Source of the DNA: Blastobasis lacticolella
Lineage: Eukaryota > Arthropoda > Insecta > Lepidoptera > Blastobasidae
Length of the DNA: 64,000 nt
Assembly: GCA_905147135.1 (NCBI GenBank)
Contig: LR990041.1
Span: forward strand, 14,259,907 to 14,323,906
Reading direction: 5' to 3'
The position numbers and the translations under genes were made by a program. Below are positions 22,421 to 34,700 of this stretch, piece by piece (the stretch's first letter is position 1; every line of letters begins with the position of its first letter). The notes below the pieces were generated by a model. The model ran no database searches and was not told the DNA's origin. It saw only the letters and a program-made list of their open reading frames with translations.

Positions 22421-25270
22421 ATAATTTAGATGGCATGAAGGATCTAAGATATGTCCTAAAACAACACTGAAAGCCAAACATTCAAAACTTAGCCAGAGGA
22501 CCACATAGGTGTATATCAATACGCTCTTCACTGCATGAGTATCTCTCAAAGATACCTATTATGGGTGGGTTCTTATAGGTACTTAGCTTTTCATATAAGT
22601 GCAAATCCTAACTTATGAGGACGGCAGCAAACTAATATGGCGTTGAAAATCCCCCTCGCGAATCCCCAAGGATGATGCCTAGCTCACTGAAAATCAATTT
22701 TAGAGCTTTAAACTCGATTGAAACCTTTCAGAGTTAGTACCTAGCATTGAACGATATCTTCTCCAGAATCCTGTGATTTTATTAAATTTTATGTTTGGTA
22801 TGATTTTTCGATATTACATGTTCTAGCAACGATGACACAACCCAAATGTTGTAGAGTAAATCATAAACTTACCTACTTTGTTTATGGCAGTGACAAACGA
22901 GCACATATATATACAGACGGGTTCCACGCGGTGGTGCTCAAGGGAGTCGCATCGTTTTTGAGAAGAGTGCGGGAAAGTGCCAACACCATTTAAAACGAAT
23001 AGGTGACAAACCTCTTTGCCCGATCATACGAGAATATTGTATATCCATGTCCGTTGCCGGGACGTCGATTACCCCGGGTGAATGTTTAATTTAGAAAATT
23101 AATTGTACCTACCGATTTATTATATTACACACTAAAAAAGTATGGACTAAGTCAAAATAAACAAATTTTATTTTATTTATTTATAAGATAACTTTTATTT
23201 CTGTGGGATCAGTTGGTGCATTTTATATGCTATCTATCACTCTTACGACTGCAACCCAAAGGCGCTAAACTAAGCTAACTAAAGGACTAAGCAGAGACTA
23301 TTGAAAGCAAGCAATTCTGACATATTATTATTTTATACTATACAAAATGAAGTGACAAAAAATCTTAAAAGTGGCACGGGTATCAGGAGATGTTTCCCAA
23401 TTTCACGAAAGCGAACCACAGTCATTTGTTTCCCCCGTACCCAAACGAGTTGGAACAAATTTGGGCCAGCGCGGCGGGTGTTTAGCATTCTTCATGGAAC
23501 CTAATTTTACAACAGATGAATACAAAACAAAGTAGCTTTGTTGCGGAACTGGCTTGTGTATTTTTCTAAGCAGACCTTTTCCTTTTAAGCAATTTGTTTT
23601 GACCAAATTGGGAAGGTTTCCAATAGACGGTCGTTTTACTTCTTATATACATATTTAGTAGTTCTTTTTGTAACTCTTCAAAATATTCAAGATTGTAGAA
23701 TGGATATATATAATTATATTATTGTTTACACAAAAACTGATACTTATATACTATACAGATTAAGATGACATTCTTCATTCGGTAGTTATCCCAAAAATCG
23801 AATTTTATATGGACCGTTGCAATCTAGTATTCAATTGGATTGTTAGCTTGCATGTGAGACAGTTCATAAGTGAAGTTAAAAGATTTGTCAAATTGTAATT
23901 TCTTACAGGCTCGTGAGTGATAATGACGAAACACACATAATATAGTACAGATCGACCCACTTATCTGTTAACTGACATTTGTCGCCACCATCGCGTTCTA
24001 ACGTAAAAAGCCACTATAGAGACTGACATCTCAACGCAGCGGCCGTAGTTCTTAGTTTTGCCATTTGACAAAAAAGTTGGTCGCACTGTAATATGCAACA
24101 CTGTCACGTGTAGCGTATGAAAATTGTCTCTGCCTTTACTGTTCCAATATGTGTAGCCACTCTCCAAAATTATCACGTTGAGTATATGGGATCAGTTCGT
24201 CTCTACCTTCACTGTTCCAATACGAGTTCTATACCTAAGTTTTGCCACTACCAAAAATTATCTACCTCTGGGTCCGGTCGTAAAGTTGCCACGGAGTTGC
24301 CCACTCGCTCGTCTCGGTCTCACAGTTGCTAACTAAATATTTCACCGAGACACGACATCTGCAAAACTTAGTGCTAATGGATGCCACTCAGCATTAAGAT
24401 GAAGTTGGTCACCTAGCGCCTGGGCGCAGTCGACTTTGACCACTTCGCGCGTACTTAATGCTTTTAAACAAACATTCAAACTTGAACTGACTACCCGCTG
24501 CTCCCGAGGGTTAATTTACAAAATATACAGCTGAGTTCCATTAATCCCAGACTGCACCTTAATTGCGCTCAGCTATCTTAAGTTTAGACTTCCTTATTCC
24601 GTTTCTGTTTAATCGCACCAGTAGGAGCGAAGAAAATGATTACTTTCACTAGTGGCTTTTATGGTTTTTGATTAGACACTACTTATTGTAGGTACGTATA
24701 TACATTACTTACTTAGGTACTTCGCTGGTGGATCGCGAAGTGGATCTTGGCCTCCGACACAAGAACTCGTCATTGGTCCCTATCCTGCGCCATAAATTAC
24801 TTACTTAAACATAATTTCTCAAATTAATATTATTCCGGAAACTCCGGAAAATATTCCGGTAAGGTTATATCAACGAAATTAAAATCTGATAAGAATCTTG
24901 TTGCCCTCACTGAAAATTCAGTTGTTTAAAATGTCATTTTGTGGTCAACAACAGTGACGGTGTAATCGGGACCGATACCAGCATTTTATCATGACACCAT
25001 CGAATAAATCCTAATTTGCAAGTTGGTATAAGTCGGATACAGGTAGGTTCGCGTGAAAAATAAATTTCACGGTTGTGGGCCCAGGGCACCGTTTTGGTTT
25101 TAAGCATACACTTAAATCGGATAAGGTTAAATCGGATAATTGCAATGTAGAGTAGAGCTACTTTCAAACAAAAAAGTATACGCCCACTCCACGCCACCCT
25201 GGCCCACAACTGGGACATAATTTCAAGATGATGATGGTAAGTTTATTCAATTAAATGTGAACTGCATCGT
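22421..25270. other. No supported gene
   Basis: AT-rich DNA with several 60-70-codon chance frames. A short local duplication around 24118-24220 repeats 'gtctctgcctttactgttccaatatg' as 'gtctctaccttcactgttcc'. No exon with convincing splice sites was found. Confidence 0.4.
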
Positions 25271-25281
25271 ATTTCATACTT

Positions 25282-25646
25282 CATCATCATCATCTTGGCG
25301 TTAATGTCCCGGTTGTGCTCTCGCGCACGAGAGCCCGGGGTCCGTCTTGACCATAATCCTGGATTTGGCAGGTCAGGTAATTACAGTGGAGCGACTGCCA
25401 TTTGACCTCCATGACCCTGCTACCAGAGGAACCTAACCAGATAGGATCATGGTTACACATCCAGTCGCCTGAATGTGCAGGTTTCATCACGATGTTTCCC
25501 TTCATCGTAAGAGCATCGGTTAGTATTCAACTAATGTACATAACTCAGAAAACAGTCATTGGTACATGGCTGGAGCGGGATACGAACCCGAAACCTCTGG
25601 CTTACGAGTCGGATACTCTAACCGCTCGGCCACTGACGCTCACCGA
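25282..25646 (-). repeat. tRNA-derived SINE (family B), full length with (CAT)n tail
   Basis: Minus-sense copy: tRNA-like head near 25640 (TGGCCGAGCGGTTAGAGT, then GGGTTCGTATCCC), body as in 13768, and 3' tail of CAT repeats at 25282-25292. Flanks atttcatactt (25271-25281) and attttatactt (25647-25657) form an 11-bp target duplication with one mismatch. Confidence 0.85.
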
Positions 25647-25657
25647 ATTTTATACTT

Positions 25658-27667
25658 ACAATAATTAAATCACTACTTTATTTAAACTTAAATTTATTTC
25701 AACAGTTCATTTTTGTTAGTGATATTGCTATCTTAGAATCTATGTTAGTAAAATATACATCAACCTTTTAATACTGGAAAAAAAAAAAAAATTTACTTAC
25801 ATGACAACCTTTGCAAATAGGTTAATCATACTTATCAGCTATAACCTACAGGATACTATACAGATTGGTTAATACATCGAAACGGTGTTCAATGATTACC
25901 TACTCCCTTTTGTTTCGCTACCAACAGTTCTTGTTTTCATTTCCTAAAGCTTCAAAGCCATTGATTGCCACCCGTTACTCATCACAGTAATAAACGTCAA
26001 AATGATTTATTTGAAGCTTGCTGAAAATAACAGAACTTGATTTGTTTGCTCATTGATGTTTCCCACTTCTGCTAATATATTTCAGTTAGATTACCAACGA
26101 GTTTGCTTATAATGTTCTTCCCTCCTCTGAGGCTGGTGATCTTTATAGCGGTTTATGTAGATACGAGTATATATTTTTAGACTATGTGTTATAATTTTGA
26201 CGTGTGTATCTGTGTATGTGGCATCGTAACTCTTGAACGGATGGACCGATTTGAATGCGGTTTTCGCTATTTAAAAGCCAGTTTAATCGAGATGGTTTTT
26301 TTCTTTAAAGTCTGTTCTGTAGTTTAAAAAATATTTGAGTTTAAGTAAACTTGGTCGGAGTTTATCCGACTTTTCCTGGCGGTTAGGTTATATATAATTA
26401 AAGTAATTAATTCGTATTACCGAAGGTGCCAACTAACTACGGCAATGCTAAGCTAATGCTTACCTACGAAGGAGCATAACTTTACAATAGCCTAGCTTCA
26501 AATATAATAAGTATAGTTTCATTAGGCATATTTAAGAAAAAACTAGTAAATTATTTACTAAATACTTAAATGAGTCTGTTGTCGGGAGGTTTAGATATTT
26601 CTTTTTATTGTGTAGTGAATATGTGGTCAACCAAAGTGTATAAACTATACCTGTGTATCACAGATGTTACCTACCTACTTTGTGATGTGAACAACGATTG
26701 TAAATTGGTTATAATAAGTTCTCTTCTCATGTAAGTGATTATTGTAATATTGTCTTAATGAGAATAAATGTCTTGGAACCTAAAGTTACCGTTGATAGTC
26801 TCTAGATTTCCGTTAGTTTCTAGTTAGGCGCTGCAGTCATAAATTTCAGAGCTCTGTACCAAAATATCACACAAAAGATACACGGTGTAATTAGTAAATT
26901 GATTGTGGATTATATTATCTATAAATATTAATTCCTCCGCACTGAGAATCTGTTACTTTATTATTCCTCTTACAGCCTGTTTTTGATTATAAAGAGGAAA
27001 AGTTTGTAGGTATATTTGTGAATTTGTATGTTAAGAGTTAATCCGAAACTACTGAACCGATTTTGAAAATGGTTTCACTAGTAGGAAGCTACATTATTTC
27101 CGAGTGACAAAGGCTAGTTTTCGTCCCGGAAAAAAACTAAGGTCCCAGGATAGATGTATAATGAGATCCGAACTGCGTGCGGTTGGAAACTAACGGGTGG
27201 ATTTTCAATCATGACGGAATGGAGATGGTATATGCGGTTAGGGTGAGAGGTTGTGTGTTTGTGCAATTGTTATCGATTATCTCCAGAACGGCTTGACCGA
27301 TTTAGATACGGTTTCCGATAATGGATTTGTGGTTCAACAGCGATCGTTCTTAGATAGGTGTTATGATTTTAACTTGTCAGGGTATGCTGTAATCACCCTT
27401 TTCCTTGGCAAACAAAAGTTATCCCCAGATCGAATTGACCGATTTAGTAAAAGTTTTCTGTAATGGATTTATGATTCATTGGCGATGGTTTTTAGATAAA
27501 TGTAATTTGCTTATTCATTTATTTCACCATACATTTGTAGCATTATAGTAGGTACTTAATATTGTTACGAATAAAATAGTAAAAAACTATGGCACAACTC
27601 CATGTAAAATTATAATAATTATGAACGCTCATTCATTCATCAACTCACAAAACCTCAGACACATACC
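25658..27667. other. No supported gene; interspersed repeat copies
   Basis: About 26195-26400 is a copy of the 'tgtgtatctgtg ... cgatttgaatgcggtttt' repeat. About 27010-27200 and 27290-27480 carry related 'actgaaccgattttgaaaat' type blocks. No exon is supported. Confidence 0.45.
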
Positions 27668-27967
27668 TCACACGTCCGTCCATCCACTAGCAAATATGTC
27701 GCACTCAGGTGCTGATGTCTGAAAAGCGTTCAGCATGTCCATGGCGCAAATTGGAGGCGAATGCGCGCGAGCCACGGTTCGCGCGGCCGGAGTCGCGAGG
27801 AGCGGGTTCTGATGCATTCTTAGAACTACTCTTGGCTTGGGAGGCACAAATAAACTGACTAATTGTGAGACCAGCGCCGTACAGTCGGCATCTCCGCGAA
27901 ACACGAGACTTACCATTATGAGCGAATTAAAGTTACGCCTCACTTCCAGATAATTGAAACCTAGCAT
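27668..27967 (-). pseudogene. LINE C-terminal remnant
   Basis: A 99-codon minus-strand frame contains RRNFNSLIMVSLVFRGDADC, LVSLFVPPKPRVVLR and APECDIFASGW. This wording resembles the extreme C-terminus of lepidopteran CR1/Jockey-like LINE ORF2 proteins, by memory of the family. No RT core is present. The neighbouring 88-codon minus frame at 28063-28329 is unassigned. Confidence 0.45.
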
Positions 27968-28062
27968 ACCCAGCAGGTATTTGGTGGGGTATAAAAAGGG
28001 ATAGTAATCATACTTTTTTTTTGTATTGAGATACGTTATGGTATTGGATAGCCTCTAAGTTA

Positions 28063-28329
28063 TTATTGCAGTGTTATTTCCATAGCATGATTTCCAAGAT
28101 TGGCAAACGCAGTGTAAACGTTGTAAAGGTCAGATGGTCCCTTCCCTTGGAGTACTAACAGACATTTCGTTTTCATATTTGTTCCGAGCTGGCGATGCAA
28201 GTGGACTGGCTGGTATACCAGCCACATATTTACGTTAGGGTGTGCGTGACGGCGTCGTGCGGCCTTGCGCGCTGTGGCCTCACGTATTTTTGTATACATA
28301 TCGGTGGGTGGCTCATCGCCTGCGTACAT
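28063..28329 (-). CDS. Unassigned 88-codon frame
   Basis: A GC-richer open frame beginning MYAGDEPPTDMYTKIREATA with an Arg/His-rich stretch (ARRRHAHPNVNMW). I do not recognise it. It lies just upstream of the first visible exon of the + strand Ig gene, on the other strand. It may be a repeat fragment. Confidence 0.15.
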   Translation of the reverse strand: MYAGDEPPTDMYTKIREATARKAARRRHAHPNVNMWLVYQPVHLHRQLGTNMKTKCLLVLQGKGPSDLYNVYTAFANLGNHAMEITLQ

Positions 28330-28594
28330 GCGTCATCCCCTACTTGGGGCCCTTGCGCCTAATTATTTACAGTGGCATTTACAATAGAATAATGAATTAA
28401 TCTCGTTTGCTCCATTCGCAGCGCCTTTCGCGAGCGATCGATGGCAAGTCATATGCGATAGCATTAGACTTTTTTGACGTTTCATAAATCTCTATTGAAT
28501 CTATTTTCTGAATATAACCCCCACGATTATCACGTCTTGCTCATAAATCTCCATAAATTACATTAATCTTATATATTAAATTTTCTATTTTCAG

Positions 28595-28704
28595 TTATAC
28601 GAGTGGCGTCTGGCGAGCAAGGTTTAGAAATAATTTCGCGGCCATCTGCTTACAACGTTGGAGAGAAGAAAGCCTTATATTGTCAAGCTACAGATATAGA
28701 TGAG
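28595..28704 (+). CDS. Gene A exon: Ig1 first half
   Basis: Acceptor ttttctattttcag, donor gtgagt. It encodes residues 1-37 of the visible product, including the first Ig1 cysteine (ALYCQA). It starts in phase 1, exactly like exon 2 of the paralogue, which follows a signal-peptide exon. Confidence 0.85.
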
Positions 28705-31700
28705 GTGAGTAAAAGCAATACATAAAAGCAAGCGGGCCACCTGATTGAAAGTGGTCACCACTGCCTATAGACATTAACAACACAGAAACACAATACTATT
28801 TAAAATTATTCACACAGTAGCAAATGAGCATATGCACCTGTTGGAAAGCGGTAACTGTCGCCTGTAATGTCTACAATGAATCCTAAGAGTTTTATTTAAG
28901 CAGTCCCGGTGATGCACTTTTTAAGACTAAGTTGCCCTATATCTGTAATTGCGCTGACTTATATTGTTATACTTTAAACCAGAATACAACAATGTAAGCA
29001 AGCTTGACGCTAGAAATTTAATTAAGCCATTCAAGACCCAACTGGTATCGAGGGTGGTTCATAGACCGCGGTCACTTACCATCAGGTGAATATCCCACCC
29101 ATACAGGGGAAATCCTCAAGCTTGATAGAGTCCTACAAAATTCTAAATGAAAATGCTCCAGAACATGTCTGAGTGTCTCCGACGCCTTACTTTATGAAAC
29201 ACGCGCGTAACATCAAATCAAGACCGATATAGTTGTTATAGTGGCCACTCATTTTCATGTCGACGGTTAGGTAGCATAACAAAAGTAGGTTTGTCACCAC
29301 CAATATAGGCAGGACTTGCCCATTTGGCATGACGTCCTACCAAAACGGTCAGGTTGTCTAGCATGACAAGCCTATTTTAATCATCAACCAGTGCACAAGC
29401 GACTGGTTGCATTACTTCAAAAGACTGTAGGCTTGCTGGAAGAGATTTCTTTCTAGAGATAAGCAGTGCCTGTTGTGTCTTAATCTTCTGTAACACAGCG
29501 TGTATGCTCTATCTTGTGAACAATAAACTGTTAAATAAATAAATAAAGATTACTTTTCCATACTTCCAGAAACCAGAATGGATCGACCCCAAAGGCAAGA
29601 CGGTGTCGGTGGGCCGGAACTTCAAGAGTCGGGTGTTTGTGGAACAGAAGCCCAACATTGTCGCGCTGATGCTGCAGCCGACAGACCTCGAGGACAATGG
29701 AGTCTGGACGTGTAAAGCTGGGGAATGGAACGTCTCCACTGAAATCATTGTCGGGGGTGAGTTGAGTATTTATGTCAATCAATATAAAACCTGGTATACG
29801 CCTGTAGATATTAACAAGATCATCTCCAATACGTTGCCTGCCCATAAAGCCCCGTGACACTTCGCTCTGGCTACAAATAGGCAAATGGAACACATAAAAC
29901 TGTATGCTTAAAAGGACTGAAAGGAAGGATGGAAATAAGGCAGCAACTATTTCAAATAGTTATTATTTGGCTGCAGTGTCCTGTAAGGTGGAGGTTGGCA
30001 ATCCTTCGGATTATATCGGTAACCTTGGCTCGCTTGCGGATCTCTTCATTTCGTTCGCGCTATGAGACTCAGAGCATACCATTTTCATTACCCTTTCCGT
30101 GACAGTGATCATTCTTATATGGCTCACGAATACAAAATAGAAAATTATTTTATGTCAAGTCTACTGCGTAACATTCCGGAGTAACGCAGAGTAATGGGTG
30201 GTCAACGGTCATAGATATCGGTGGAAGTGTAACGAATTTGGTCGTGTTCACGGCGGTTTTGGCATTGACTGTAACGCTGAAGGAAAATAAATTCTCCATG
30301 TGACATGTGTGGCTTGCTGATTTGCTCGTCGTGAACATGTTTTTCAAAACAAATCACCTTTAAGAGTGGTTGGAGCGCCAGGTCCATTACTTTCTCACTC
30401 GGAGAAAGCATATCGGCAAAGTAAAGTCATACTCAGAGAGAGTCTCACAACTCGAGTCTGCCCAACACTTATTGTCGCCTGGTACGACACCAGTAAACCG
30501 AGCTATATTCTACAATACACAGCACCTTTTCCTACGTTAATGTACGTCTTCCATTTTAGGATTGCTGTAATTTTTTTTAAATAACTTCGCTAAATCGCGA
30601 AATTATATTTTTACAATACCTAAGTAATTGAAATACAAGTACCAATAAGGATCAGTCATATGGTAGAATTTTATAAGGTTGTTGGTCAAATTTAATCGCA
30701 TTTTTGAAGTGCATTTTGAAATGCTTAAGTTACATGGGTTTCATTACGTGTTACGTAAAGTTTACCCGGGTGGCGAATGACGTCATCCGACATGCCAATG
30801 TCACAGTGTTCTAGCGCATACCTATATCTTCCCTGACTTAGGAGATATCGTGAAAATTTCTACACAGTCATTCATGTGGTATCATAAGCTAATGGAAAAG
30901 CTACTAAGCAAAAATCGTGACTCATCCTCGTTATTAGATATGCTGCCTCGAACATAGCTCTGTTACTCGCTGTATAAGTAGTAGATTACCTATTATTCAC
31001 TTGCAGTGTGGGAATGGGCAGAACAAATAACGGCCATTGATCAATTTGTCAATGTTGTCGAGCACCTCGACCCACCCCAGTTCGGGAAACAATCCGAGAT
31101 TTGAGGTGATTTATATTGATACCTAAATAGTGTATTCTCGAAAGGAAACAAAAGGGAATTTCCCAAGAGGTCAGGGGTAGCCGTACAAGTATTATTAAAC
31201 ATCTTTTGTAAAGAGTCACGGTATAAGTATAGCTACTTTAATATAAAAATAAAGGTAGATAACTGTTGCAAGGACAAGTCCACCACAAGAGGTGGGCCAA
31301 GAGAGGGGGGGGAGTACTTTTTTTCTGCATTTTTGACTTTAAATATATGATGGATAAAATGAAAAACTATCATGAGGATATTTCGAAGATTTGGTCACAA
31401 TGTTCATAACCTATTAGGTATTATTTTTATTGGAGAAAAACCCCGACAAGAATGAAACATAAAAATCCACGCCCATTAAGTTAGAGTATAACCTATAACC
31501 AACTTCATTGCCTCAACCATCTTGGGTGCATCGTACATTTCAGTCAGCAATAGTGTTGCAGTAACTTTATCGCTAACATGTGGCATCATTGCGACACTCT
31601 AACTTCGAGATATCGACGTTCAATACGTCAAATCCAGCAAGGCACTCCACTGCCCGCTTTCCGCGCTGTGGAAATCGCTGGCGTGACAAGTGGCGAACTT

Positions 31701-34700
31701 TATCGCCGCCTCCGTGTATATTTGTATCATTCAAATACACTTGAGTCCCACGAGAAGCTAGGGAAAATATCTCTCCACCTTGTCAGAGCCTCGCACGTAA
31801 GGCAATTTAGTACCCAGAGATTCCCAGGTTCTGAGACAAAAGGGTATGCTCACGACCACGCGTGCATCGGCACGTTAGGCCTTGGATTGGTTTGTGATAG
31901 AGTAGGACTGGCGGATCTCCATCGGCAGATCATTCCACAAGCGAGTTGCCCTTACCGTAAATGAGTCGTAGATACCTGGAACGCGTGAACGGGGCCGACA
32001 AAATGTTGTCTGAAGCAGACCGTAGCACACGGTCATGGTCGTCTCCTATTTTTTTTATACCACTAAGGTGGCAAACAAGCTTACGGCCTGCCTGATGGTA
32101 AGCAGTCACCGCAGTCTTGGTAGCGAAAGTGCTCTCGGAGATAAGCAGGAGACCCGTGATCGTGAAGGACGTCATACAGGAGGGCATGGACATGCTCATT
32201 GCGTCTGAACCGGATAGGAAGCCAACGAAGCTTACGTTGTTACTCCGAAACATGGTCGAACTTGCGTACTTCTGTATAAAGTAAAGGAAAAGGGGGTGTA
32301 TGTCAGTAGCCCCGTGACCATGATGCATGCAACTGCGTCGAAATATCGGGCTACTCGTCATCAAAGGTACGCGGTACGAAACTCTTTAAAACCTACCTTA
32401 GAAATGGGTGTATGTAAGAGTACCGCCGTTGCGTAAGGGAATGGGGCAGTACAACAACGATAGCTGGAGGGGCCCGGGTCGCGTAGATACCCGTACTCCC
32501 TTGGTAGTCTTGGAAACTTACAACAAAGAAATGACTCCTCTGACCTTTTCAGAAATAAGTCGCCTTTTACGACACTCGGTCGGAGGGTTGGTGCAATTCT
32601 ACTCTGTCGGACACCACACGCTCAATAGAAATCGGATTACTTAATTTAGAACGCCTGAGAATTTTATGTGAGCAAAATCCACTCGTTGTATCGGACAAGA
32701 CCTAAGTGACTATTTTGTCAGTATGAAGAAATGTAAAATGTGTTTGTAAAACCAATCGCTATTAGAATGTTTGTAGGCATTTGTTATGAGATTAGATAGG
32801 AGTGTTCAACAATAAGTAGGTACAGTGCCACAAAATTATCTGAACCGATCACGGCGTTGCTGTTGTTGACAATAAAGTGACATTTCAAAATGTCGACACC
32901 TAGTTCCAGTTTTGGACACCGGGTCAAATAAAATTCTGGCACTATACTTAATACTTTTTTACACCCTAAGACTGTATTAAATCTTATTCTGGAAATTAGA
33001 AATAAAAATAGTTTTTTAATGGAAAGTTGATCGCGTTATCGACATTTTATCTACTACATAAAGTGGAAATTGACATACGAATAACATTACATTTCATTTA
33101 AATTTTTACAGAGAAAGTGAAAATGAAAGAAACGCAACAGAAAGTTGTTGCTGACGAGAAGCTCAGCGTGACACTGCATTGCGAGGCGCGCGGCACCCCC
33201 ACACCCGTGGTGCAGTGGTACAAGAATGGAAATCCCATTGAAGGTATGGACTATTAACAGGAAACGTACTGGGCGAAAATGATTTTAAACTTCTTAGAGA
33301 AAAACAATCGGCCAGGTGCTATTCTCGTGCATATGTCAAATCCGACTATTTCTCTAGCCTGAAAACTGTAATAAAACGTCACTGAAATTAATTAAAATTT
33401 ATTTTTTGTAATTTTGTGTGCAATAAAGAGTATATCTATCTATCTATCGATCTATTAATCTTCGACAACATACGACTGTCGAAGATTGCTGAGAAAATAT
33501 TTTTTGGCGGCAATAGCCATTTCTATGTCACTCGCAAAAAGATTGGAAAGTTAGCTACCTTCATGTTTATGTAGCAATCTCTTTTTTCACTCGTATGTGG
33601 CTAGAAAATATTTCGAATTCGAAATGTCACAGCGCGAGAATTATTATAAAAAAATTAGAGGTGCCCCAGGCTACCTGATGGAAAGCGTATAGCTGTCGAC
33701 TATAATATCCACGGTTCGTGCACTCAAGTTGCATGTAACAAAAATCCTAAATCGCTGGTGCGTTATCACTGTGAGGAGCTGAAATGCCTCATGCCTATTA
33801 TTGCGTTAGCTGCTACTATCTTTCACCGGAACACAACAAAGCCAATAAGTATTAATTGGCGGCAGAATATATAAGGCGATGGTACATATCCAGGCGGACT
33901 CTTATGGCTTGACAGGGTCCTACTTTATTAAAACGTCATAGAGGAAAGTAGGGGCAATGAAAATATGTATAATATATTTAGGTAGAATCAAACTACATAT
34001 ATGCGTGTGTAAGAACATAATGAAAATATGACTCGAAACCTTGTGAAAGATATTTTGTGGGTTAAACAACTTTGTATAATTTAACATAAGTACATGCTGT
34101 ATGAGTCCCCTCATCCACGTCTCACTTTTATAACATCTTCTTGATCAGTGGCGTCGTATGCAATGACGATTGTCCGCATAAGGAGACCTTAAGGGCCCAT
34201 TTTTAAAGCTATTCTTACAAATCGCGTAGGTACGCATAGCAACCGCGTCCTCTCCAATTTGTGAACAGGATATTTGCGTAGCGATGGAACAGGAAGCGCG
34301 CAGTTTCCGAGCAGCTTCGAGCAGAGCCTCGAGTTCGCTAATTTGCTGGGCAGGATTGAATTGTAATTGGATCGCAATAGCAGTTCAACGGTAGCTGCAA
34401 TTGTAGCAGAATGCAAAAAAATTTAGCCGTATGGTGTCCAGCAGAGTAGAATAGCACCAAACCCGTACACTAGTGGGTATCGTACAAGACGACAAATGTT
34501 TTCAAGGCAAAATATCTATAGTCTCTGTAGACTGGAAAATGGGCAGCAGCGTTTTAAATTGTTATATTTATAACACTGCGATCTCCAACCCGCCTGCCGA
34601 GCGTGGAGATTATGGTAATAACCTTCCCTTTCGTGGGAGAGGCCCTAAATTCTGCAGTGGACTGATATGGGCTGTAATGATGACAAAAAACGCGTAAAAT

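Noticed and set aside
24117..24332. Candidate signal-peptide exon for gene A (MKIVSAFTVPICVA)
   Set aside because: It has no donor in the required phase and lies in a local duplication; not used.
29531..29893. 120-codon minus-strand frame over the Ig1 exon
   Set aside because: Antisense shadow of the plus-strand exon, which has proper splice sites and the Ig motif.
31578..31964. 128-codon plus-strand open frame and the overlapping 144-codon minus frame at 31930-32364
   Set aside because: They cross a decayed LINE C-terminus and a common repeat; no domain or splice support.
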